Assembly: GCA_016291085.1 (NCBI GenBank)
Contig: JAEEVW010000001.1
Coordinates: 128,094-192,093 of the forward strand
Direction of reading: 5' to 3'
Source of the DNA: Prevotella sp.
GTDB lineage: Bacteria; Bacteroidota; Bacteroidia; Bacteroidales; Bacteroidaceae
DNA: 64,000 nt
The translations under genes and the position numbers were made by a program. A model generated the notes under the pieces. The model made no database searches, was not told the origin of the DNA, and saw only the letters and a program-made list of their open reading frames with translations. Shown piece by piece: positions 1-7,210 of this stretch. How positions within the stretch are numbered: the first letter of the stretch is position 1; each line of letters opens with the position of its first letter.

Positions 1-173
1 AGACGCTTACTGCATTCAGCGCTTCACCACAGAACCAGCCTGTTGAATTCGATGGAATCCGAAAACAACTCATCGCTGGAGCAATGTTCATTTTGGCAAA
101 GGAAATCCTCGACAAAAGGATTACAGACAAAGAATGGGTTGCTAACCAGGTCAGACAATTAGCTCAAAGATGA
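1..173 (+). CDS. C-terminal fragment of an unidentified protein
   Basis: An open frame enters from the window edge (codons in phase with base 3) and ends at TGA 171-173, giving about 56 residues. It includes the stretches DGIRKQLIAGAMFILAKEI and ITDKEWVANQVRQLAQR, which look like amphipathic helices. No domain is recognised and the start lies outside the window. Its last 23 bp overlap the convergent gene at 151-762, so the two genes meet tail to tail. The frame is short, so it could be chance, but the helical composition and the clean end argue for a real gene end. Confidence 0.45.
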   Translation, partial: TLTAFSASPQNQPVEFDGIRKQLIAGAMFILAKEILDKRITDKEWVANQVRQLAQR

Positions 174-762
174 CATCGGTGGGTTCTGTGACGACGTCGT
201 CATGGGCGTAGCCCTGGGCGGATTCGTAGGCTTGGATCATGTTGTAGCCCCCGCTTCCTAAAGGGCGGGATGGACGGAAGACTTCTATCTGTGGGGCGGT
301 GTCGCCGTCGAGGGAGAAGATGATGCAAAGCAACGAGTCATCGTCATCGTCGTGAAGCAGAAGGGTATAGGTGCCTTCCTGCCAGATGTTTTCGCAGGGA
401 ATCTGGAAAGAGAACCAGTTCCTCTTTCCGCGATATTTGCCGTATCCGCTCTGGCGGTTGACTATTGGTTGGCCATCGGCATCATACAGGTAGCAATAGA
501 AACGGTCGAGCTTGAAGAAGGCATCTTTCCTTGCTTTGAGGTCTATTGTAAACTCTCCGTTTTTGCACCGTCGTTGTTTGTTCAGCGACAAATTCATGGA
601 AACAGAGCAGACTTCGTTCCAGGCATTGTCAACTTCCACCTCGGGTTTCACGATGATCTTCATGTTCTGGAGCATGTCTTCCATTTCATCTGGGGAAATG
701 GTGACTTTCTGGCCATTAGCTGCCCTGACGGTCTCCTTCTTGATGCTATTACCCTTTTTCAT
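151..762 (-). CDS. Stand-alone beta-rich domain protein related to the neighbouring AAA+ protein
   Basis: Function unknown. The ATG at 762 (MKKGNSIKKE) is chosen because a -7 box lies at 784-791, which would put a longer upstream start before transcription. The protein is about 203 residues. Residues 45-165 resemble the N-terminal domain of the AAA+ protein at 4386-6677: both run through a dRF-type strand, a YGK turn, a W-x-x-GxYTL strand and a D-x-DDSL turn followed by a short FxLD strand. There is no signal peptide and no catalytic motif. The domain reads as an all-beta sandwich, which is an inference. A fold comparison of the three family members would test it. Confidence 0.7.
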   Translation of the reverse strand: MKKGNSIKKETVRAANGQKVTISPDEMEDMLQNMKIIVKPEVEVDNAWNEVCSVSMNLSLNKQRRCKNGEFTIDLKARKDAFFKLDRFYCYLYDADGQPIVNRQSGYGKYRGKRNWFSFQIPCENIWQEGTYTLLLHDDDDDSLLCIIFSLDGDTAPQIEVFRPSRPLGSGGYNMIQAYESAQGYAHDDVVTEPTDVIFELIV

Positions 763-783
763 TACAATAGTTTTTAGTTGGGG

Positions 784-815
784 CAAAGATAAGCATTTTT
801 TTACAAGTAGACAAC
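784..815 (-). promoter_or_regulatory. Bacteroidetes-type promoter of the beta-domain gene
   Basis: On the minus strand TATCTTTG lies at 791-784 with a TTG at -33 about 20 bp upstream. It precedes the ATG at 762 by a short leader. Confidence 0.6.
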
Positions 816-926
816 TTTTTTGCGAAGTTTCTTTCGAGAAACTTCGCTTTCCTTTCCCACACGGTGCTTTCTTTGTTACCATCGGCGGTAACTTCTAATG
901 CGTTTCCGAAAAATCTTCCCCAAAAG

Positions 927-958
927 TTTGGAATCATCGGAAAAAGTTCCTATCTTTG
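927..958 (+). promoter_or_regulatory. Bacteroidetes-type promoter of the SpoIIE-type phosphatase gene
   Basis: TTTG at 927-930 and TATCTTTG at 951-958 are 20 bp apart, the usual spacing for the Bacteroidetes primary sigma factor. The box lies 13 bp before the ATG at 972 and rules out starts further upstream. Confidence 0.75.
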
Positions 959-971
959 CAAACGTGAAGAT

Positions 972-3122
972 ATGAAGAAGATTATTACCTCACTAACCCT
1001 CCTTGTCCTTCTGGTGCTTGTGTCGTGCCAGCAGGGTGGGGGCGATGGCTCCGCGAAGAAAGCGATGCGGAACTACGAGCAGTCCGTGGAGATGCGCAAG
1101 ATGATTGACGCCGCCGATTCGTACAGCGACGAGCGCTACTTTGCCTTCATCGACAGTTTGGAAGACGCGGACGTTATTCCTCCCGCTGAGGCCAACTTTC
1201 GGCGTGGTGAGCGTTATAACGATCAGGACCGCCAGAGGGCTACCATCCTGTATCTGCAGAAGGCGTTGCAGGGGACCGATTTGCGCGACTACAGCATACC
1301 CCACTATTACCAGGCGCTGATTGATATGGCCGCCGTGCAGAGCAATGTCGACAACGTGCAGGAGTGTTTGGCGGTGAGTACCCGGGGTTACGAGATGGCC
1401 AGTCTGGACACGACAGCCTTCGGTCGCGACTGGGCGAACTTGTTTTTGCAACGCATCGGCAGCTGTCAGCTGAAACTGAGGCACGACGGGGAAGCAGCCA
1501 AGACGTTTAGCCTGGTCAAGGAAAAAGCAGAAGCACTGGCTCAGGAGCATCCCGATTCAGTGAAATACCAGCGGAGTTGTCTGATTATCGCCAACAACAT
1601 CATCAGTGCCTACATGAATCGCCGCGATTACGCGAACATCAATACCTGGCTCGCCATGATGGAGGAGGCGCTGGAACGCTATGCCACCACCGAGACGTCG
1701 AAGGGGAAGTACGAGAAATACCGCAGCATGCTCATCTGCAACAAAGCCATCATCCTGGCTATGACGGGGCATCGGAAGGAGGGTGAGGCCGCCTTCCAGG
1801 AATACCTGACGACCGACCGCGCCAAGACGTACTACGGCATCTACGACCAGGCGTTCTACCTGGAATGCAGCGAACAGTGGAATAAACTACTGGCCGTGCA
1901 GCTGGCTATTGACTCGATGGAGATGGGCGAGGACATCACTCCGTCGCTGGATTATCTGATAGGCAGTCCCGCCACAACCTTTAAGGCCATGTTGAAGACG
2001 GGGCGGAAGGAAGAAGCCCTGAAAAAGGCCGACGAGATCATCACGCTGTTGGACTCGGCCAGGACATGGCAGAACAAGAACGACGCCAGCGAACTGGCCG
2101 TCATCTACGAGACCCAGCAGAAGGAGGAACAGATAGCCCAGCAGAAAGCAACGCTGGCCCATCAGAAATACACGTTGGAACATCAGCGATACATCACGAT
2201 GGCTATCGTTTTTGCCCTCATCCTTGTGGCCTTTGCCATCTTCAGCCTGTTCCGCTACCGTTCCGCCAAGCGACTGGCAGTAGCCCACGGCCAGCTGCAG
2301 GAAGCCTACGACCAGTTGGAAGAGACGACGACCGCCAAGGAGCGTATCGAGAGCGAGCTGCGCATTGCCCGCGATATCCAGATGTCGATGGTGCCCAGCA
2401 CCTTCCCCGATATGGCCGGGCTCGACATGCATGCCGCCATGACACCAGCCCGCGAGGTGGGAGGCGACCTGTACGACTACGTCCTGGTGGACGACAAACT
2501 GTATTTCTGTGTCGGTGACGTCAGCGGCAAGGGAGTGCCCGCCTCGTTGTTCATGGCACAGACCATACGGCTGTTCCGTGCCATTGCCAAACAGAAACAC
2601 TCGCCAGCGACCATCGCCACGCGCATCAACAGGGAACTGACCGAGAATAACGAGCAGGGCATGTTCGTCACGATGTTCATCGCACGACTGCACCTGACCA
2701 CCGGCCATCTGGACTTCTGCAATGCCGGACACAACCCACCGGTCATACAAAGTGATAAACGAGAAGTGATCAGTGATAAACTATCCAACGCCATCACTGA
2801 TCACTCATCACTGATCACTTATCACTTCTTAGAGATGCACACCAACGCCCCCATCGGTCTGTGGCCGGAACTCGATTACGAGGGCGAGGAAATCGACAGC
2901 ATCAAGGGGCGTCCGCTCTTCATCTATACCGATGGTCTGAACGAGGCCGAGAACCGTCAGCAGGAACAGTTTGGCGACGACCGTCTGTTGGAAATCCTGA
3001 GGAACACCCATTTCGATTCCAGCCGTCAGGTCATAGAAACACTTCAGGCCGACGTTGAGCGCCACCGCGACGGAGCCGAGCCCAACGACGACCTGACAAT
3101 GATGTGTGTAAGGGTCAGTTAA
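972..3122 (+). CDS. Lipoprotein-anchored TPR sensor with cytoplasmic SpoIIE-type PP2C phosphatase domain
   Basis: Predicted protein serine/threonine phosphatase of about 716 residues. The N-terminus MKKIITSLT...LVSCQQ is a lipoprotein signal with Cys near residue 19. Residues 30-400 are helical and TPR-like, and should lie outside the inner membrane. One membrane helix follows at about 408-430, then a short coiled coil, then the PP2C domain from about 457. The metal-binding motifs are intact: GGDLYDY (about 497), GDVSGKG, YTDGLNEAEN (about 653) and DDLTMM (about 704). Residues 594-620 are an unusual insertion encoded by a GTGATAA repeat array. Such phosphatases usually dephosphorylate anti-anti-sigma-like partners, but none is seen here. 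It converges on the AAA+ gene pair with only 4 bp between stops. Confidence 0.85.
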   Translation: MKKIITSLTLLVLLVLVSCQQGGGDGSAKKAMRNYEQSVEMRKMIDAADSYSDERYFAFIDSLEDADVIPPAEANFRRGERYNDQDRQRATILYLQKALQGTDLRDYSIPHYYQALIDMAAVQSNVDNVQECLAVSTRGYEMASLDTTAFGRDWANLFLQRIGSCQLKLRHDGEAAKTFSLVKEKAEALAQEHPDSVKYQRSCLIIANNIISAYMNRRDYANINTWLAMMEEALERYATTETSKGKYEKYRSMLICNKAIILAMTGHRKEGEAAFQEYLTTDRAKTYYGIYDQAFYLECSEQWNKLLAVQLAIDSMEMGEDITPSLDYLIGSPATTFKAMLKTGRKEEALKKADEIITLLDSARTWQNKNDASELAVIYETQQKEEQIAQQKATLAHQKYTLEHQRYITMAIVFALILVAFAIFSLFRYRSAKRLAVAHGQLQEAYDQLEETTTAKERIESELRIARDIQMSMVPSTFPDMAGLDMHAAMTPAREVGGDLYDYVLVDDKLYFCVGDVSGKGVPASLFMAQTIRLFRAIAKQKHSPATIATRINRELTENNEQGMFVTMFIARLHLTTGHLDFCNAGHNPPVIQSDKREVISDKLSNAITDHSSLITYHFLEMHTNAPIGLWPELDYEGEEIDSIKGRPLFIYTDGLNEAENRQQEQFGDDRLLEILRNTHFDSSRQVIETLQADVERHRDGAEPNDDLTMMCVRVS
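2751..2830 (+). repeat. In-frame inverted repeat array inside the phosphatase domain
   Basis: Left arm 2751-2781 repeats GTGATAA-type units. Right arm, from about 2792, repeats the complementary units (ATCACT). A short spacer contains CAACGCCA. It is read in frame as the loop after GHNPPV of the PP2C fold. Closely related sequence occurs at 8581-8620 in the GH97 gene. Confidence 0.75.
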
Positions 3123-3126
3123 TCTT

Positions 3127-4332
3127 TTACCCGAGGTCCTCGGGGGTGACCTCGAGGACCTCTTTGGGTGCGGCGCCGTGCTGGATGGCAGCGATGGCGC
3201 GACGGGTGTAGGCGGGGAGGATCTCACCGCGGATGTAGTGGCGGATGTCGGTGAGGGTCCACTGGCGGATGGTGCCCTGCTCGAAACGCTCTGTCAGCAG
3301 TCGACAGGCGGCATCGGTGGCTACGGGTGTGAACTGCAGACGGGCCTCTTCCACTTCCTGGAAGAACAGCAGAATGATGTCGGTGAGCGAGTAGTCCTCG
3401 ACGGTCAGTCGGTTGCGCTGGGGGAAGTAGGCCTGCAACGAGGGTGCGCGCTGGAGCAGTCGGTCGATGTCGTCCTGTGTGCCGCAGAAGATGACGGAGT
3501 CGTAACAGCCCGGACAATGTGCGATGAGCTTCTTCAGGACGTACTCCCTACCGGGCTCCAGCAGTGCCCAGATGTTCCGGAACTCATACAGGCGGTCTTC
3601 CAGCACGGGCAGGTTCATGTTCAGCACGTTGTTGTAGCTGGACTGACTGCTGAACACTTCGTCGAGCTTTTCGTAGGGATTGGCCTTGGAGGGGTCGTAG
3701 AGCGTGGTGCAGTCGGCACTGTTGAACTCGCACTTGATTTGTGCGAGGTGCTTCAGCAGGGTGACGTTACGTGCGACATAGTCGTTGGACGGTGAGGCCA
3801 GCAGGAGGTTGTTGCAGAACTTCAGCACTGCATGGAAGTTGTCTGCCCGCAGGGTGTTCAGCTTGCATTCCTGCAGGCGGGTGATGAGCCAGCGTTTCCA
3901 CTGCATGAGTCCCGGGGTGCGCGAGAGGTGGTACCAGTGACCGTGCTCCAACAGCACTCCCGAGAGGATGTCCTCGTCGCTGAGCGGGGCACACGGGGTG
4001 ACGCTCTGTTGTGTGAAGAGGCCCTGCTCGTCGAGTTGCAGGTCGAAGCGGTGGATGGCGTCGCCATTGCGGAACAGCAGGAAATAGTGGCCTGGAATCC
4101 ATACGCTGCTTTTGTTGAAGACAACAATGAACCGGTTGTCTGCTTGTTTCATCAGCTTGTCGCCCTTCTTGGCATAGTATAGCAACGAGAGCTGGTCGTT
4201 GTACAGTGAGAAGGTACAGGTGTCGGAGGGTTCCGGCGTCTGGTCGAGATCGAGGATGACGTAGGGTTTTCCTTTGAAATAGGCTAAATCGTTTCTGCCG
4301 CTATCGGGGACGGCTTTTAATATAAGTTTCAT
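3127..4332 (-). CDS. Beta-rich domain fused to a degenerate (pseudo) AAA+ domain
   Basis: Function unknown; 401 residues. The first ~110 residues resemble the beta-rich domain of the two relatives nearby. The rest aligns by eye with the middle of the 4386-6677 protein (TTLYDPSKANPYEKL against STLFDASRNNPYEQL; shared WTLTDIRHYI/WTLTDIRQFV). The stretch around FCGTQDDIDRLL...APSLQAYFP resembles the sensor part of CbxX-type AAA+ modules (GY-x-x-x-M, NPGL-x-x-RFP). However, no Walker A or Walker B is visible and the arginine of RFP is Tyr. That suggests a non-catalytic ATPase-like subunit. It follows the AAA+ gene by 53 bp, so the two probably form one operon. Confidence 0.7.
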   Translation of the reverse strand: MKLILKAVPDSGRNDLAYFKGKPYVILDLDQTPEPSDTCTFSLYNDQLSLLYYAKKGDKLMKQADNRFIVVFNKSSVWIPGHYFLLFRNGDAIHRFDLQLDEQGLFTQQSVTPCAPLSDEDILSGVLLEHGHWYHLSRTPGLMQWKRWLITRLQECKLNTLRADNFHAVLKFCNNLLLASPSNDYVARNVTLLKHLAQIKCEFNSADCTTLYDPSKANPYEKLDEVFSSQSSYNNVLNMNLPVLEDRLYEFRNIWALLEPGREYVLKKLIAHCPGCYDSVIFCGTQDDIDRLLQRAPSLQAYFPQRNRLTVEDYSLTDIILLFFQEVEEARLQFTPVATDAACRLLTERFEQGTIRQWTLTDIRHYIRGEILPAYTRRAIAAIQHGAAPKEVLEVTPEDLG

Positions 4333-4343
4333 GGATGTTGTAA

Positions 4344-4378
4344 GAAATTAAAGGAGTTAACGAAGTTATCGAAGTTTG
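4344..4378 (-). repeat. Short tandem array between the two AAA-family genes
   Basis: Imperfect 8-9 bp units of the form GAAGTTAAC/GAAGTTATC fill most of the 53-bp junction. Confidence 0.5.
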
Positions 4379-4385
4379 GAGTGCC

Positions 4386-6677
4386 TCAGGCACTGAAGCC
4401 CACCTTGTGGCGGGGCCTCAGTGCTGTGGCTCGGGGATTGAACTTGGCATATGCCTGAGCGACGTCGGCGACCTCGATGGTCTGATAGTCGTCGCAGGCG
4501 GTGCGAGAGATGCGGCTGGCCATAGCCGGGATGATGCCGTTGTTGACGAACTGCTCGACCCATCGGGCGTTGCTGAAGTGTTCGTCGCGCTGGGCCCATG
4601 CCTTGGCGACGGACTCGCGGAGCTGCTGTTCGGCATCGGGCGAGAGGATGTAGGCGTCGCGCTTCAGCAGGTTACAGGCAATCGCGTAGAGCTGGTCGGC
4701 ATTGTAGTCCTCGAACTGATACTTGTAGGGGAAGCGTCCCATCAGTCCTTGGTTGGTGCTGAGCATGGCGTCCATCTCCTTCAGATAGCCGGCGAAGATG
4801 ATCAGCATGTCGGGGTCGGGTTGCGAGAGCACGGTGAGCAGCGAGTCGATGACACGTGCGCCGAAGTCCTTGCGGTCGCTGGCACCATCGTAGAGCGTGT
4901 AGGCCTCGTCGATGAAAAGCACGTTGCCGCGGGCCTCTTCGAGGACGGCCTTCATGTTCTCCTCGGTCTCACCGATGTAACGTCCTACCAGTCGGGTGCG
5001 GTCGACGGCGATGACCTCTCCGCGCGAGAGCAGACCCAGCGAGCGGTAGATGCGTCCCAGCTTCTTGGCGACGGTGGTCTTACCCGTTCCGGGGTTGCCG
5101 GTGAAGACGCAGTGGAAGGAGACTTCCTGCGAGGTGGGCAGTCCGCGACGTCGGCGCTCAGCATAGAACTTGGTGTTGTCGGCCATCGCGTGGATGCCTT
5201 TCTTCACCTTGTCCAGACCAATCATCCGGTCGAGGTCGGCGAAACACTCTTCCGTGGTGGCCTCGGTGCTGGTAATCTGGTCGAAGCAGAGGTCGTCAAT
5301 CTCGACGGCAGGCAGCTCGTCGCTCTCAATCTCGCGATAGCATCGGGCCAGATAGCGCGGCTTGACCTGATTGGTGACAAACTGTCGGATGTCAGTCAGT
5401 GTCCAGGTGGAGAGCACGCCCCGTTGCCAGCCTTCGATGAGTGCCCGTGCCAGCGCGTCCATCGCCTCGGTAGAGCAGTAGAGGAACTGGTTGCGTAGTT
5501 CGATGAAGAATGCCTGCACCAGTTCGAAGTCCTTGTAGGGCTCCTGCTCGAGTCGTCGGTCGGCGGGGAAAAACTCGTTCATCGAGGGGTACATGTTGAG
5601 CACGGCATCGATGTCCTGCTTGTAGCCGCACATCCAGAGCAGGTAGCGCTCTTCGTCGGTGCGGATCTTCTCGAGCACCTTCTTGACGATGACCTTACCG
5701 CCCGTCGAGAGCAGAGCGCCGATGTTGGTCAGACAGAAGATGCGCTTGCCCGTCATCGACATCTCCTCGAAGAGCTGCTCGTAGGGATTGTTGCGCGAGG
5801 CGTCGAAGAGCGTGCTGCAGTCGATGCGGCTGAAGTCGAAATCGCCCGCCACCATCCGATGCAGACCGTACAGCTGGTCGTCGAAGTCCTTGTTGCGTGT
5901 GGAAATCAGCAGATGACCTTTCGACGGGAGCGCCTCGCCGCTCATGGCCTTGCGGTAGTCGTTGTAGACAGCGAGCTGCCTGCTCTCGACCACAAAGCGT
6001 CGCAGCTGGGCATTGCCGGGCTTCAGGGCCATGACTTCCCATTCGTACTTCCCGGTGTCGACCAGCGACGTCAGGATGTCGTCCGTGCTGCAAATCTTGC
6101 AGGGTTCAGGCTGGCCGATGGTCGCCGTCAGCTGTGCGTCGAGTGTGAACGGCATTCGGATGAGTGAGTCATCGCTGGCGTCGCGCACATAGAGCGTGTA
6201 GCGTCCGGGCAACCACACCTGTCGGCTTAGCATCGTGGTTGTGATAACGGTAGGCGAGGGGTGATCGCACTTGCCGTAGCGCTTGGTGTTGGCCATCGGG
6301 TAGTCGCCTTCACCAAAAATGTTGAGTTGGAAACGGTCATCCGCGAAAGACGAATTCTCTTTCCCGTGGATGGTTACCACCACTTGACCGTTGACATAGA
6401 GAGAACCAGGAAGCAGAGGTTGGACGTCAATCTCCACCTTCGTGATTTCCGGCATGTAGTTGCGTTCGCCTCCGACCCGAATGGATAACTCCTCGGTGTC
6501 ATTGGCGGCAAAGCCGGGGGACTCTTCTTCATCGGTATCAGCATCATCAAGGTCGTCGTCATCCTCCAGGTTGTCATCATCGTCGCTGTCGAATTCTTCG
6601 TCGATGAATTCCTGGAGCATCTTGTCAAACTCGTCTTCATTCGGCTCGTTGTCGAGCGTAAATAAATCCTTTTGCAT
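4386..6677 (-). CDS. CbxX/SpoVK-type AAA+ ATPase with acidic N-terminus, beta-rich domain and pseudo-AAA module
   Basis: About 763 residues. The ATG at 6677 (MQKDLFTLDN) is preferred because the frame upstream lacks protein-like character. Order: an acidic segment with runs of Asp/Glu (residues 15-55), a beta-rich domain (about 75-190), a degenerate AAA-like module (about 200-470), then a complete AAA+ domain. The last has Walker A GNPGTGKT (about 522), Walker B NVLFIDEAYTLY (about 584) and a putative arginine finger in LMGRFPYKYQF (about 645). The family includes CbbX, SpoVK and EccA, which remodel partner proteins. The target here is unknown. The first gene of the minus-strand pair, it lies behind a leader of roughly 400 nt rich in hairpins. 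Confidence 0.85.
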   Translation of the reverse strand: MQKDLFTLDNEPNEDEFDKMLQEFIDEEFDSDDDDNLEDDDDLDDADTDEEESPGFAANDTEELSIRVGGERNYMPEITKVEIDVQPLLPGSLYVNGQVVVTIHGKENSSFADDRFQLNIFGEGDYPMANTKRYGKCDHPSPTVITTTMLSRQVWLPGRYTLYVRDASDDSLIRMPFTLDAQLTATIGQPEPCKICSTDDILTSLVDTGKYEWEVMALKPGNAQLRRFVVESRQLAVYNDYRKAMSGEALPSKGHLLISTRNKDFDDQLYGLHRMVAGDFDFSRIDCSTLFDASRNNPYEQLFEEMSMTGKRIFCLTNIGALLSTGGKVIVKKVLEKIRTDEERYLLWMCGYKQDIDAVLNMYPSMNEFFPADRRLEQEPYKDFELVQAFFIELRNQFLYCSTEAMDALARALIEGWQRGVLSTWTLTDIRQFVTNQVKPRYLARCYREIESDELPAVEIDDLCFDQITSTEATTEECFADLDRMIGLDKVKKGIHAMADNTKFYAERRRRGLPTSQEVSFHCVFTGNPGTGKTTVAKKLGRIYRSLGLLSRGEVIAVDRTRLVGRYIGETEENMKAVLEEARGNVLFIDEAYTLYDGASDRKDFGARVIDSLLTVLSQPDPDMLIIFAGYLKEMDAMLSTNQGLMGRFPYKYQFEDYNADQLYAIACNLLKRDAYILSPDAEQQLRESVAKAWAQRDEHFSNARWVEQFVNNGIIPAMASRISRTACDDYQTIEVADVAQAYAKFNPRATALRPRHKVGFSA

Positions 6678-6833
6678 AAAATAAGGTTGATAAAACGAAT
6701 AATGAATGTGTTTTGGCATGCCCTTTGTGAAAAGGGCGCAAGAGATTACCGGGCAGTGACCCGAAGGTCGTTGCCCAGTGCGTTTCATAGAAACTTACCC
6801 GAAATTTCTATCACAAACCGAAATTGTAGCAAT

Positions 6834-6974
6834 ATGTCAAAGAACGCGCAAGCCGAACACAAAGCGAAAGCTCGCTTTCAGGCTTTGTTGAGGCGCAGCC
6901 GTTCTTCGAGGCAAAGCCTCAAAGAGCGCATGAGAGAGCAGAGAGGCGAAGCCTCAAAGAACGCGCAAGCCTAA
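6834..6974 (+). repeat. Hairpin cluster with duplicated ends in the AAA+ gene leader
   Basis: An 18-bp repeat (TCAAAGAACGCGCAAGCC) occurs at 6837-6854 and 6954-6971. Between them are hairpins AAAGCGA/TCGCTTT (6861-6878), GAGGCAAAGCCTC (6908-6920) and GAGGCGAAGCCTC (6943-6955). The plus strand also carries a 46-codon frame, Arg/Lys/Ala-rich, that begins and ends with SKNAQA. I treat it as repeat sequence, not an established gene. The region lies within the 533-bp gap 6678-7210. Confidence 0.6.
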
Positions 6975-7082
6975 AATAGCCGAAGCTACATCCTCAGTTA
7001 AACCGTTCGGCAACTGACAAAACGCTTGTTGATCTTAAATTGCATAAATGACTTTTGTGATAGATTATTAATTTTGCGGCGG

Positions 7083-7090
7083 CAAAGTTA
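7083..7090 (-). promoter_or_regulatory. -7 box upstream of the AAA+ operon
   Basis: TAACTTTG on the minus strand. It would give a leader of about 400 nt before the ATG at 6677, passing through the hairpin cluster. The -33 element is only a CTTG. Confidence 0.45.
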
Positions 7091-7098
7091 TGAAAAAT

Positions 7099-7125
7099 CC
7101 CGATATCTTCCAAGAAAATATCGGG
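7099..7125 (-). terminator. Intrinsic terminator after the GH97 gene
   Basis: CCCGATAT/ATATCGGG stem with an 11-nt loop, followed on the minus strand by ATTTTT. It lies just downstream of the GH97 stop at 7211. Confidence 0.65.
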
Positions 7126-7210
7126 AAATTTTTCGGTTCTCCGTGCTTTTTAACACTTCCTCGCGTGCGAAGAAATAATAGGTACGCGCATCACTCGGCA
7201 CGCTCTTTTC

